Shown: piece by piece, positions 12,072 through 24,400 of the stretch
How the letters are laid out: each line of letters begins with the position of its first letter
How positions within the stretch are numbered: position 1 is the first letter of the stretch
Origin: Spinacia oleracea
Taxonomy: Eukaryota; Streptophyta; Magnoliopsida; Caryophyllales; Amaranthaceae
Direction of reading: 5' to 3'
Assembly: GCF_020520425.1 (NCBI RefSeq)
Contig: NC_079487.1
Coordinates: 13,067,501 to 13,131,500 of the forward strand
DNA length: 64,000 nucleotides
Made by a program: the position numbers and the translations under genes
The notes under the pieces: model-generated
What the model saw: only the letters and a program-made list of their open reading frames with translations
The model's database searches: none
Told to the model about the DNA's origin: nothing

Positions 12072-13432
12072 TGAAGGAAATAGTGCCCTTGGTCCAAGTA
12101 TGCATATAATATTAAGTCTAATAAATGCGGTTCAGTATTAATTGACAAGTTAATAATTCATTGACATCAAGTGAGCTGAATGCCTAGCTAGAGGCCGCTT
12201 CAGTTCAAGTGGAATTAATTATATTAATCCACAGCTTACTCTTGACTGAACCCGTAGGGTCACACAAATAGTACGTAAACAGATCAAGTATTTAATGGCA
12301 TTAAATACTCCATCTATGGATATTCGGAATCGACGGATCTTGGTTTCAGTGGGAGCTGAGATCGTCACAGGCAAGAAATGAATACTCCGGAAACGATGGT
12401 ATTGCCGGAAACGGAAATATGGATCGTATCGGAAATATAAATATTATCCAAGTCGTAGATGTTGCCGGAAACGGAAACATGGTACGTATCGGAAAATATT
12501 ATCGGAAATGGAAATATTGCCGGAATCGGAAATATTGCCGGAAACGGAAATATTGTCAGAATCGGAAATATTATCGGAATCGGAAAATAATTCCGGAAAC
12601 GGAAATATTAAATATTTGTTCGAAACGGAAATTAATTCCGGAATCGGAAATATTAAATGTTGTTCGTATCAGAAATGAATTCCGGAATCGGGAATTTAAT
12701 CGGAAGCGTATCGTACGAATTAGCATCGGACGAGGCCCGCTAGACGAAGGCCCAGCACGAAGCCAGGCCATCGCCCAGCGAGCCGCACGCAGCAACGCAC
12801 GCCTCGACCAGGCCCAGCGCAAGGCCAGGCCCAGCCAAGGGCGCGCGCGCGCGCAGCACCGCACATGGGTTGTGCGCTTGTCGTGGGCCGCAAGGCCTGC
12901 GCGGGTGCACGGCTTGTACGATGCGTGTGCGGGAAATCCTAATCCTATTAGGATTCGTGCGAAGATTAAAATCCTAATCCTATTAGATTTGCTTTGTTAT
13001 TTAGAGTCCTAATTAAGTTCTAATTAACAAATCCACATCCTAGTAGGATTACAATTCCTTTTCCATACCTCTATAAATAAGGGCCTAGGGTCATTATTTA
13101 TATATACGATTCAAGTATTCAAAGTGATTTTTGAGAGCAAAAATTCAGTCATATAATTGCCTACAATAGCCGAAAATTCTAAGTACCTTAAGGGCGATTC
13201 TAGTTGGTCAAACTTAAGGCGGATCCGGACGTGCTGTGGACTATCTACGGAGGGACGACATTTAGAGTCCTAAAGACTTGTTCTTGTTCGGTTCGGGCGC
13301 AGCTAGGGAAGGCACGCAACAAAGTGTATGCATCTAAACTATGCTAAATGATTATGTGTAAATAATATGCTTTCCTGGCTTTATGGTTTTTCCGCATGAT
13401 TTATGAATTGTCATATGTATCATAACCTAACA
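12072..13432 (+). repeat. 3' LTR of copia element A
   Basis: It is 1361 bp and matches 327-1681 along its whole length with scattered substitutions and a longer (GC)n run near 12842. A TATA box lies near 13072. It is followed by TSD GGGGG (13433-13437), after which T1's protease frame resumes. Confidence 0.93.
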
Positions 13433-13437
13433 GGGGG

Positions 13438-14577
13438 TGCTCGCAATAAAGCCCTTTACTTAGTGGTTGGATGCAAAGGACAAAACATCCCCCTAGCGCT
13501 CGTAGATAATGGTTCGGCGGTTAATGTCTGCCCATTGCGAACCGCCCATTGCTTGGGGCTAGGAAGCGATGACTTCCAAACCTCCTCACAAGGGGTACGA
13601 GCTTATGATAAAGCCCGAAGGCCTGTGTTGGGAAAAATCAACCTTACCATACAAACTGGGCATGTGGCACGCACCACGGAGTTTCAAATAATCGACATCA
13701 AGCCCACTTTCAACCTCCTCTTGGGGCGACCTTGGCTCCACGATTTAGGAGGTGTGGCTTCAACCTTGCACCAAATGGTTAAACTTAACCATAACGGGGT
13801 AATACTAGAAATCCGCGCCCCTCCTCTCGACGTCAGTTGTACTATGGTTGGAACGGCCGAAACTGCAGATGACCTTTATGTGTTTCAAATGGAAGAAGCA
13901 ATCCAGTTCATCGAAGATTATGATCCAGCATTCCTAGACCCGCATGTATCCCGAGTCATCCCTAGAATGCTGTTAGCTCAAGGCTATTTCCCAGGAACCC
14001 CATTGGGCATAAGGAAGAAGGAATGCATATTCCATCCTTTTCCCGAAAAATCTACTCCCTTTGTCTTAGGTTATGAACCAACGGAGGAAGATATTGCTGA
14101 CTGCCTATCTAGGCTACGCCTTAACAAAGCCAAACAAACCACCCTCCTTCCCCCATATCAAAGGACCCTTAACGGGATGTTTGTACGGGAAGGAGAAGAA
14201 CACCCATGCTGTGATTTCCCTGAACCCTTCGTTCAGGATGGCTTGCTAAAACCCGGATTTGAAATTTTCATGACTGCCACACCTTGGATGAGGCACCCCA
14301 CCTCACCAAGACTAAAACAGCTGAAATATTGGACAACCAGGCTCTATGGACATTGTTTAACGAATCGAGGCCTATGGAGAACGAGACTGTGATAACTACC
14401 CTAGCTTTACAAGATGAAGGTTTTGATCCAACCCGGTTAATCTCTCCTGCATCAACACTAGAAGAGGTCGGGAACGGATGGGTGAAGATATATCAGTGGG
14501 TCAATGCAAAAGGAATGGAATTCAAGATGAGTACCGGTGAAGGACCAAAGTTTTATGAGACTAAACCCCAGGCTTGA
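13438..14577 (+). pseudogene. Gypsy gag-protease ORF, 3' portion with one frameshift
   Basis: This continues the ORF of 1-326. A retropepsin-like domain comes first: a hydrophobic strand leads into ALVDNGSAVNV, where DNGS stands in the place of the catalytic DSG/DTG, and the second conserved strand is LLLGRPWLHDLG. A linker rich in acidic and aromatic residues follows. Reading frame 2 serves to about 14280 and frame 1 from there to the stop at 14575-14577, so one small indel has broken the ORF. Similar gag-protease ORFs precede pol in Tat-lineage elements, but no pol follows here. The DNGS triad may reflect the lineage or reduced activity; I cannot tell which. Confidence 0.8.
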
Positions 14578-15863
14578 GCCACATAGGGCACCATTAGTAA
14601 AAAGCGCCTAGTAGTTCTTTAGATTGATAGAAAAAATAATAGAGACTTTGGATGGTCCTAAGGCCCTTTAGAATATGGGTCAGTTTTATTTCAGTGTGTT
14701 TTCCTTACTTTCCCAAATCAATAAAGGCGTAATATTTTTTCCTAAAAATTTTATTCTAACACTAAATACACACCAAATGTACTTGCAAAATAAAAAAAAT
14801 AATAAAGAAACGGCCCACTATAGGCCCAACAAACAAAGCCCACTCGGATTTGAAATAATGCCATGTGAACCAGTTCCCGAAACCCACAAAATAAACCACA
14901 CTATCCCTAAAAAGCCAACCAATGTCATCATGAGAGCCAACCCATGCAACCCAAAATCAAAAAGAAATCAAAAATTCAAAACAAATGCAAATGTTACCAA
15001 AAAATAAATTCATAAAACGTAGAACCCACCGACAGCTTTCACATAAGATTCCATCATACCCTCCACAAAGATCTTCATAAGTTCCGCACACTAACTCCAT
15101 TTTCAAAACTGTTTTGAGTCACCAATAGAAAAAATTAATCTGGACAAAAATACGTTTCACGCTAACAGTCAAAAAACCTCCAAAACAGCCTCAAAATTAA
15201 CTTTAACTATGAAGCAAAATATCAAGGCAAAAAAAAAACGAAATAGAAATAAACGCAAGAACATGTGAAGCAAAACGTCAAAATTGACCGCCCAAGTTAT
15301 TTTCAGCGCCCAGGGCTGGGCGCCGAAATTTCTGACGCCCCAGCCTGGGCGTTGAAACTCTCTGCCTGCCAAAGTTTTCCTTTTTTTCGAAAAGTGCTCG
15401 TCATTTTATCCGCACGCAACGGAAAAATAACGAACACTTGGGGGGTACAGTGCGTATCCAAATAGGTTTACCAACAAATTGGTCGAACTTTTCGCAACCT
15501 ATGGAAAACGGCAGATGAAAATAATGGCAAATACTTCACTCATTTGACCGATTAAGTAATATGTTTCCACTTCAGGACATATCTACCGAGATCCGGCATA
15601 CTAGAACTTATTCTAAAGCTAAGAACTACGCGCGACCTGATTCTGACAAGATACGTAGGCAATCCTTACCAAGAATTCGGTCCAAATAATAATAACAGAA
15701 TTATATTCTTTGTCTAAAAAGTGTTAAACGTATAAACAAAATTGAATGGAAACTAAAAATATGCCTTTATTAAAATATAATAAGAAGGAAAACAAAGTGC
15801 TAGGAACAAAAACAAACACAACTGAAATAAATAAAGGGCACCTACACCCTAGCAAGAACTACA
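14578..15863. other. T1 internal noncoding stretch between gag-protease and antisense ORF
   Basis: It is AT-rich with no recognisable domain. An open frame at 14675-15007 is compositionally simple and unlikely to be real. It holds one GC-rich dyad pair (15303-15357) and a purine tract followed by GTACAG near 15440. RT and integrase would be expected here in a complete Tat element but are absent. Confidence 0.6.
15303..15357. repeat. T1 dyad pair (a)
   Basis: Two imperfect palindromes lie about 29 bp apart, core GCGCCCAGGGCTGGGCGC then CGCCCCAGCCTGGGCG, each followed by a GAAA-type trailer. They are two of eight related dyads found only in T1. Confidence 0.85.
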
Positions 15864-16033
15864 CTACTCTAGTTCTTCCGGATCATCAAATAAAGTCTTG
15901 TAGAGAGCAATGTTCGCAGGATCCACCCCCACAATCTTCTGCGCTGCCCCAATATCAATCTCCATAAGAACCGGCTCTTGGACACTAACTTCCAAAGATG
16001 CCAAAGCTTTAGAAACATTTTCAGTTATAGCCC
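15864..16033 (-). pseudogene. Antisense DUF7745-like ORF, 3' end (interrupted)
   Basis: These are the last 54 or so codons and the stop (15864-15866) of the antisense ORF whose main part lies at 28290-29927. It is separated from the rest by the 12.3-kb Athila element. Once one AGCCC duplicate is removed, the frame on the two sides agrees, so the ORF was intact at this point before the insertion. Confidence 0.75.
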
Positions 16034-17399
16034 TGATAGGCGTGTCGCGTACCTAACAAAAATAACCTAACAAGACCACTACTATGTAGACGGGCAAGCA
16101 AGGGTCGGATCCCAAGAGACTATGGTTCAACCAATTATATAGACTCAAGCAATTACTAAGCAAGTAAACAATTCAAATAAATGATAATCAATAACTAAAG
16201 AACTAATTAAAGCGATTAAACTAAATAATAAGATAAATCAATACTAAAGACATCCAAGATCAAGCATCACCACGAATACAATTAATGCAATAGTCGTTCT
16301 ACCCCTAACATATAATTCAATTGATTAATGAGGAAAAGCAATCCCTATATAATACCATTGGTCTCTCCCGAGTTATCAATGGCTTCTCTAATCACAATCA
16401 AACCTACTTCCGTGGAATCATGCAAGTTAAAGACCTTGAACACATTACTCTAACTTCCTACTCATCCATTCAACTACTCCCGTGATGAACTTCAAACCCT
16501 TAATTGATTTATTCAAACCCGTCAAAACCCAACTCCCGTTGTGATTAAAACAATGGATTAATAACAATACTAGTTATCCCTAATCTAATATTGGCATGAG
16601 CACAATCAATTAAGCATATCAATTGCAATTATCATTAAGGAAATTAAAGAATTAAATCATGCATTAATCGTATTCGGGTTCCGCTAGATCTCGGAATAAG
16701 GAAACTACTCGCACATATTAATGAAAATAATAATGATAATCAATAAAGAAAACATAATTAACAATAATAAAATAAGAGAATTTAGAGAAGAAATCAATAC
16801 TTGGAATTAATTATCAAATCTTGAATCTTGAAAGCAAAACCCTAGAAAATAGTATGGAAGAACGTAATACCCAAAAAGAAGTCTAAAAGTAATATCTGAA
16901 AAAAATAATAAAAAGTCCTCCAATAAAAGACTATCTAAAGCCTATTTATATCCTAGCATAAAACTAGGTATTTTTATCCAAATAGGACTCTCAAACGCCA
17001 CCAAAACGAGCTGCCACAAGTGGGTTGTGGCACGAAGAAAACTGCCACAACCGGGCTGTGGAACGGACTGTTTGCTTCTGTTCTGCTCCAATGTCGACGC
17101 CCACAACCAGGTTGTGGCCAAAAGATTGCACGCCACAACTAAGTTGTGGAGCAGGCTTCCACGATGCTCCATTGATGCTCCATTAGTGCTAGAAACGCTC
17201 CATATAAAGAAATTTCTCGCGATTAAAATAAATTCCACGCAAATCGAGCCTTATTCCTACAAAAACAAAAACAAACAAACCGAGAAGAGCAATATCGAAA
17301 TAGGAAGAATAATAGCTCAAAAAGACTAGGAGAATGAAGAAAACACAATAAAATATGACCAAATATCACATATAAATCATGTATAATATCGTGTTATCA
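16034..17399 (-). repeat. 3' LTR of Athila-type element
   Basis: On the minus strand it begins TGATAACACG and ends CCTATCA. It carries four CCACAAC/GTTGTGG dyads at about 17012-17150. It matches 26924-28289 except for about six substitutions. The ORFs inside it are not genes. Confidence 0.95.
17012..17150. repeat. Four CCACAAC/GTTGTGG dyads in the 3' LTR
   Basis: Four interrupted palindromes of about 18 bp follow the pattern GCCACAAC-2nt-GGTTGTGG, for example CCACAACCAGGTTGTGG and GCCACAACTAAGTTGTGG. The same four occur at about 27903-28041 in the other LTR. Confidence 0.85.
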
Positions 17400-17413
17400 A
17401 ATTCCCCCAAGCT
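17400..17413 (-). other. Polypurine tract of Athila-type element
   Basis: The minus strand reads GCTTGGGGGAATT immediately before the LTR's TGATAACACG, the expected position for the plus-strand primer. A second copy-like tract, GCTTGGGGGAGCT, lies near 18383-18395 on the same strand and might be an internal tract. Confidence 0.8.
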
Positions 17414-19010
17414 AAACCTTTACTCGTCCTCGAGTAAAGTGACGAATAAATAAATCAATACTTCACCCCAAAAGTAAATCAAAATCAAGAACAACCAATT
17501 CAAGGTAAATCTAACAAATACGCTTCAAAATCAACCAATCTCATCCATCCAATCACTCATCCTCCCTAACAGTTGTCAAATAGAGCAAACCACAAGAGCA
17601 TATAGAATTCAAGACTAGTGCTCACACACTTGACTCTCATTTATGTGGCGAGTAAAAGATGTACTCGATCGCTCTCCATCCCAACCTCATCATATGAACG
17701 ATGCCCTCCCAACTCACGCACTCGTGTGTTTAAAAAGACATACACTCAACCTAATAGTCGACTCGGAATATGTCAAGTCATTCCTTGCATTGATAAGCAA
17801 CTACCTTCACATTCACACAACTCTATGCACAAAGGTCGGAAGGTCTTTAAAGCTTGTAATGTAAGGTTAGGGTAAAGGGTAGGAAATATTTGGGAAAACG
17901 TGAGAGAAAAGCTATGCTTAAAGGGAGCCAAATCCTAACAAAATCAAGGTCAAAAATAAATAATGACCAATCATCTCCAACATACTCAACTCCACCAAAA
18001 ATCCACCAAATATAACCCCAAACATATCAAACAATCCCAACACTTACAAATTTCACTCATAAAAATATAATAATGTAACACTTGAGCGAATAACAAACTT
18101 TAACTCTCAAATTTGAAATTTTCATTGAAACTCAAATATTTTCTTACTTTCTTTTAATCAACCTTCACTTAGAACATTGAGCATATGACAAATTTTTTTC
18201 TTTTTTTTTCTTTTTTTTTTTTTTTTTTTTTTTTCAACATCATGCTTTATTTTTTTCTCGAAAGATTTAACTTCCATAATCATCAAAAATAAACCACAAT
18301 CAAGAACAAATAACTTCTCATAACCACCCAAATTGTGCAAATAATAAGCACACTACAAAGTCCCTCGCCTCACTCACTAATAGCTCCCCCAAGCCAAGCT
18401 TGGGACTAGTAACCGACGAGGCAAAATTGGCTTGTAATGTGGCTAATAAACAACAAAAAGGTCATGGCAACAACATGGGTAGCAAGAAGGGAACAAATGT
18501 ATCTAATATCGTCTGAAGGCCACCTAAATAAAATGAACGCCTTCGTCCTCCTCAATGTGCATAATAATGAGTCGTAAAACACTACTTATAGTCACAAACC
18601 AATACTCAAATTCCTTGACATACCAGGAACTAACACACATTCCTCACCGAATCAGCTAGTCAAGCACTATATTCACAAGCAGTTGGGCAAAATTGACGCA
18701 TGTTAAGGCATCCAAGCAATCAAATATCAAATCATGGCTAACTTATCCACAATACTCATCATCATATACCAAGAATCAAAACAATTTCAAGTATGGGGAA
18801 CAGGGAAGCATGATTTATCATTCATTGGAACGTATTTTTATATTTTTTTAATTTTTCTAATTTTTTTTTTTTTTTTTTTTCAAAGCGGTAAAACTATACT
18901 AGAAAGCAATAAATCTATACTAAACCTCCCCCCACACTTGAATATTGCAATGTCCACAATGCAATAATATGACATAAATAAAATAGGGGGTAAAAAATAC
19001 TCACAAAGCT
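17414..19010 (-). other. 3' untranslated region of Athila-type element
   Basis: This AT-rich noncoding stretch between the second ORF and the 3' LTR includes two long T runs on the plus strand (about 18190-18235 and 18855-18880). I see no gene in it. Confidence 0.7.
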
Positions 19011-20288
19011 TCATTGAGGAGGGAAATGGGGAAGATTTTGAGATCCTCCTGATTGAATCCAACTGCTCAAGGTACCAAGAAAAGTGGATATTGACACCAA
19101 TTGCTCTTTAATCTCTCCTTGCTCATTATTGATCTTATCAATTGAAGTAAGGATATATGTGAGAACCTTCTCTGTCAATGTAGAGGATGAACTAGAGACA
19201 TACGGTGCAGGCACTGGCTCAGGAAGAATTCGAGTCCGAGTTCGAGGATGAACACCATCAAATGACCAGTTAGCCTCATCACGTAGGGACAATGCCTCTC
19301 TAGGGGGTAATTTGTCTTCATCATCTCGAATACACCAAAGGGTGGTGCCATCTTTCTTGCGAATCCAACCCATTAACGAGCATGCAGGAATGTCTATGCA
19401 ATCGGTTCCCTCAGTGGGTTCTTCCTTCATAAGACGCTCCTTGTGTCCCAAATGAAGAGCAATAGGAGTTATGAGACCGCCAAGAACAATTGCTCCCATT
19501 TTGGTAGTGGTGTTTGCCAACTCTTTCATCTGCTTGATGAGGAATGCGCCTGTGTCAATGGGTTGAGTATGAAGCATTTGATATATCATGAATAATTCAT
19601 CCCTTCGAGCCTTGCTCCCTTCTTGACGACCAAATACAGTGTTAGCTAATAACCTTTGGACATATCTAAGCGCTGGATGGCGAATATGATTTGCTGGGCT
19701 CATCTTTGAATCGTATGTACTCTCACCGGTTAATAGCTGCCAAACAGGATTTGCAGACCAACGCGCGGGAGTTAGTCTCACGCCACCAGGGGGTAACCCA
19801 AGCGCCTCATTAAACCTTGCCAAAGTCCAAGTATGCTCTTCATTGTACAATTGAAAACTAATAGACCCTTCACCGCAACCTGGTTCTGAGTAAGTAACTA
19901 CCTTCAAGGAGCTTAAAAACTCTAAGGTGACTCTTTTATACGTTGGATATTTATGCATGAGAAAATTACCCCACCCAACATTAGAGAAAAGCCACTGAAC
20001 ATCATCTTCAATATTTAGAGTTTTTAAGGTATCAACATCACAGAATCGAGTTGCAGTTACTCCTCTCTCAAACAATCTCTCGTATTTCGCCTTATGCTCT
20101 TCATCACGAAATTTAATGTCACAGTATTTAACCACCACTTTCTCCTTGGTCTTGGTCGATGACGCCTTTCCCTTTGTAGTGGGGGATTTCTTCTTGGATG
20201 ATGAACCTTTCTTTATAGAAGATGACCTTGCCTCAAGAGTGGAGTTATTAGTGCCGTTCTTTTGTCGAACACTTGAAGTGCGTGCCAT
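19011..20288 (-). CDS. Athila-type second ORF (envelope-position protein), 425 aa
   Basis: This ORF is in the same orientation as gag-pol and lies downstream of it, where Athila elements carry their extra ORF. The N-terminal 55 residues are rich in Ser, Lys and Thr. They are followed by a globular region of about 240 residues that resembles the 'putative plant transposon protein' family described from Athila ORFs (ERLFERGVTATRF and HKYPTYKRVTLEFL are typical phrases). The C-terminal part has a Ser run and a short helix-forming segment. I see no signal peptide or clear membrane helix, so an envelope function is not supported. It is intact and ends at 19011. Role unknown. Confidence 0.8.
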   Translation of the reverse strand: MARTSSVRQKNGTNNSTLEARSSSIKKGSSSKKKSPTTKGKASSTKTKEKVVVKYCDIKFRDEEHKAKYERLFERGVTATRFCDVDTLKTLNIEDDVQWLFSNVGWGNFLMHKYPTYKRVTLEFLSSLKVVTYSEPGCGEGSISFQLYNEEHTWTLARFNEALGLPPGGVRLTPARWSANPVWQLLTGESTYDSKMSPANHIRHPALRYVQRLLANTVFGRQEGSKARRDELFMIYQMLHTQPIDTGAFLIKQMKELANTTTKMGAIVLGGLITPIALHLGHKERLMKEEPTEGTDCIDIPACSLMGWIRKKDGTTLWCIRDDEDKLPPREALSLRDEANWSFDGVHPRTRTRILPEPVPAPYVSSSSSTLTEKVLTYILTSIDKINNEQGEIKEQLVSISTFLGTLSSWIQSGGSQNLPHFPPQ

Positions 20289-21449
20289 TAGGAAATCTTA
20301 GTCTCACGCAAAGAAACAAATTATAATCCACAACCTTCAAATTATAATCCACAACCTTAAGCACGGATATACAAGCCGAAATTGCAATCAAGAAGGTCAG
20401 GAATTAAAAGCAACCGAACTCAATATAATCAATCCTATGATTACAACAGATTTTTTCAAAAATACTCAAGAGGATTGAGTTCTATATACCTGCCGTGATT
20501 TTTTTTACCTTCAATATGCCACAAAATCGAGCAAGAAAACCACTAGTAGTTCGCATGAATATGAGATTCCCTAAGAATGGCGAGTCGAGTTGAGAATTGG
20601 CACGATAGCAGCCGAGATTTCAGAAGATTTCGAACCCAGTAGTGCGATTTCCAATCAAGAACATAGCAAAGATCGAAGGGGTTCGCTTTTCGATCAAGAA
20701 CACGGCGGAGGTCGAAGGGTTTGTTTTCCTGTAAGTTTCCTTCTTACCTTGCGTCTATGCTTCTTCTCCCCTTTTTTTTATTTATTTCATCAGGTACCTA
20801 GCCACAGGCTGTCCGTGGCTGGCTGCTGTTCACCGCGGAGTGGCTGCGGAGTAAACTGATTTGCTCAAAGTTTCAATGCATAATGTGAGAATGTTGCCGC
20901 AACTAAGCTGTGGAAAATCGAATCTGCCGCAACTAACTTGTGGACTAGGCTGTTAAACTTGCTGTGATGCGAAGACTCCAATCGTCGTGGTAAATTGCCT
21001 TCCCTGCATTCACCAATTCACATAATTGCATAAGAGGACGAGGGTAGGTATGTTGAGTGAATTAAAAGAGCTACTGGCATATTATAGAACTACCTAACCT
21101 AATAAAAACAAAATAAGGTAAAAACAAAAAAACTAAAACCAATACTCCAAAGTAGGAGAGCACTAACTAGACTACTACTACCTAAATTGTAACGCACTAA
21201 GGGAAATAAAAGGAAAAGAAAAAATGAAAATAGGTACTAGAATAAACTACCCCTAATAAAAATGAAAAACAAGCGCAAATCTAAGAGTAAATATATATAT
21301 AAAAATATTATAAATGTAAATATAAATATAATAATTTCCTAAGAAAAAAAAAATTTATTTAAAGAAAGAGAAAAATTAAGAGTAGGAAAAATTGGGTTGC
21401 CTCCCAAAAGCGCTTGTTTATAAGGTCTTAAGCTCGACCTCCTTTTTGC
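20289..21449 (-). other. Spacer between gag-pol and second ORF
   Basis: About 1.2 kb of noncoding sequence. Around 20800-20945 there are degenerate copies of the LTR dyad (CCGCAACTAAGCTGTGG and CCGCAACTAACTTGTGG). Around 21120-21400 it is very A-rich. No gene is seen. Confidence 0.65.
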
Positions 21450-24400
21450 TCATTTGTCTTGTGATGGTGTCGAGAGTGTGATGTCCACTCTTTCATCAAT
21501 TGGATCACCTACTCGATAGTGCTTCACTCTTTGGCCATTCACCTTAAAGGTACCCCCATTTTTATTCCATAGTTCAATAGTGCCATAGGGGTAGACTTTA
21601 CACACCTTGAATGGGCCCGACCACCTAGAGCGAAGCTTACCGGAAAATAGTTTCAATCTAGAGTTGAATAAAAGGACTTGATCTCCTTCCTTAAATTCTC
21701 TTCTCACAAGACCCTTATCATGCCACCTTTTGGTCTTCTCTTTGTAAAATTTCGAACTTTCATAGGCTTCAAGACGGAGCTCATCTAGCTCATTCAATTG
21801 TAACAATCTCTTTTCACCCGCTGCTCGAGCATCGAAATTTAAATTCTTAATAGCCCAATAAGCTCGGTGTTCTAGCTCGACGGGTAAGTGGCATGCCTTT
21901 CCGTACACCAGTCTATATGGGGTGGTACCAATTGGCGTTTTGAATGCCGTTCGGTAAGCCCATAACGCGTCATCGATCTTGACCGACCAATCCTTCCTCG
22001 TCCTAGCGACTGTTTTCTCCAATATAGATTTTATTTCTCGGTTGGACACCTCAACTTGACCGCTAGTTTGTGGGTGATAGCCAATTCCAACTCTGTGTTG
22101 CACTCCATACTTTTTCAACATTGCTTCAAATCGATTCTCCAAGAAATGTGTTCCCCTGTCACTAATTAACACACGTGGTAAACCAAAACGAGGAAAAATA
22201 ACCTTTTTAAAGAACTTACTTACCACCCGAGCATCATTGGTTGGAGTAGCAATTGCTTCAACCCACTTTGAGACATAGTCAACGGCTACTAGAATATATC
22301 GATTACCATAGGAAGAAGGGAATGGTCCCATGAAATCTATCCCCCACACGTCAAACAACTCGACCTCGAGTATGTTATTGAGTGGCATCTCGTGCTTTCT
22401 TGAAATAGTACCGGTCCGTGGACAACGGTCACATGCCTTAACATATGCATAGACGTCCTTGAACAAAGTTGGCCAATAGAAACCACATTGTAAAATCTTC
22501 GCGGCCGTTTTTGTAGGGCCTGCATGTCCACCACATGGTAAGTCATGGCAATGATAAATAATACGGTTTACCTCACCTTCCGGGACACATCTTCTCATCA
22601 TTGCATCCGCACATAATTTGTATAAGAATGGATCCTCCCAAAAATGTCTCCTTGCCTCGTAAAAGAATTTCTTCTTTTGTTGAGATGAGTAGCCATGAGG
22701 CAATGTATCTGTGGACAAAAATTTAGCTAAATCAGCATACCAAGGTGATTCAATTTGAGAAAGTGCTAATAAATGTTCATCAGGGAAAGAATCATCAATG
22801 GGGAGGTCATCTCCATCCCCCTTATCGAGAAGGAGTCGAGAAAGATGGTCTGCAACGACATTCTCAGTCCCTTTCGTGTCCCTTATCTCAATGTCATAAT
22901 CTTGCAATAGAAGGACCCATCGAATCAACCGTGGCTTGGCGTGACTCTTAGTCATCAAATATTTCAATGCGGCGTGATCTGTGTGAATTATCACTTTCGA
23001 ACCAACAAGGTATGAGTGAAACTTCTCTATTGCATAGATTACCGCTAGCATCTCTTTTTCAGTTGTGGCATAATTCATTTGAGCAGAATCAAGAGTTTTA
23101 CTAGAGTAATAAATAGCGTGAAGTTTTCTGTCCTTCCGTTGCCCCAAGACGGCCCCTATCGCATAGTCACTAGCATCACACATAATCTCAAATGGTAAGG
23201 TCCAATCCGGGGGTTGCATAACGGGAGCAGAGATCAAAGCTTCCTTCAACCTGTTAAAAGCCTCAAGACAAGCATCAGTAAATACAAATGGGGCATCTTT
23301 GGCCAAAAGCTCAGTTAGAGGTCTAGCGATTTTCGAAAAATCTTTAATAAATCGCCTATAAAATCCTGCATGACCAAGAAAGCTCCGAATTCCTTTTACA
23401 GAATTAGGAGGGGGTAATCCCTCAATGACGACCTCTATCTTTGCTTTATCAACCTCAATACCCTTATGTGACACCACATGGCCTAGAACAACTCCTTGTT
23501 GTACCATAAAATGACATTTTTCCCAGTTCAAAATTAAATTGACTTCTTTACATCTATGGAGCACCTTTTCCAAATTTTCAAGACATACATCAAAAGATGT
23601 TCCATAGACAGAGAAGTCATCCATAAAAACTTCCATTGAATTTTCAATAAGACCTGAGAAAATTGCCATCATACAACGTTGGAACGTGGCTGGAGCATTA
23701 CATAATCCGAATGGCATTCTTCGATAGGCGAAGGTGCCATAGGGACATGTGAATGTAGTCTTTTCCTGATCACATGGACGAATGGGAATTTGAAAGAAGC
23801 CAGAATATCCGTCCAAGTAGCAGAAAAAGGAATGCTTAGCCAAACGTTCAAGCATTTGATCAATAAAGGGAAGGGGAAAATGGTCCTTCCGTGTGGCCTT
23901 ATTCAATCTCCTGTAATCGATACACATTCGCCAACCTGTAATAGTTCTAGTGGCGATTGGCTCACCCTTGTCATTCTTAACGACGGTCATACCTCCTTTC
24001 TTAGGGACTACTTGTACAGGGCTAACCCACTTACTATCTGAGATAGGGTATGTTATTCCTGCAGCAAGCAATTTAAGAACCTCTTTTTTAACTACCTCCA
24101 TCATATTTGGATTAAGCCGTCTTTGAGGTTCTATGGAGGAGGTATGATCGTCCTCAAGAATTATCTTATGCATACAAAATGAGGGATTAATACCCTTAAT
24201 ATCATCAATGGTGTACCCAATAACACTTTTGTATTTTCTCAAAACGGTGAGCAGTTGCTCTAATTTCGTGTCATTAAGCTCAGCATTAACAATAACAGGA
24301 TATGTATTATTAGGACCAAGATATGCATATTTAAGAGTGGAGGGAAGGGGTTTCAACTCTACCTCGGGAGGCGTAGTACTCTCCCCAACACTTGATACAC

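Larger units (their letters stand above)
327..13432 (+). mobile_element. Ty1/copia element A, full length but decayed
   Basis: Two direct LTRs (327-1681 and 12072-13432) start TG and end CA and are flanked by GGGGG at 322-326 and 13433-13437. A TGGTATCAGAGCC primer site follows the left LTR and a purine tract precedes the right one. Gene order is gag, protease, integrase, RT, RNase H, which is copia order. The LTRs look about 98% identical by eye. The coding region has several stops and frameshifts, and an LTR pair sits in gag, so it cannot make a full polyprotein now. Without that pair the element is about 10.3 kb. Confidence 0.95.

Noticed and set aside
14675-15007. A 110-codon ORF after gag-protease
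   Set aside because: Asn/Lys-rich simple composition from an A-rich stretch; no similarity to pol or any family I recognise.
19011-20288. Envelope glycoprotein function for the Athila second ORF
   Set aside because: No signal peptide, membrane helix or cleavage site is visible; only its position suggests envelope.
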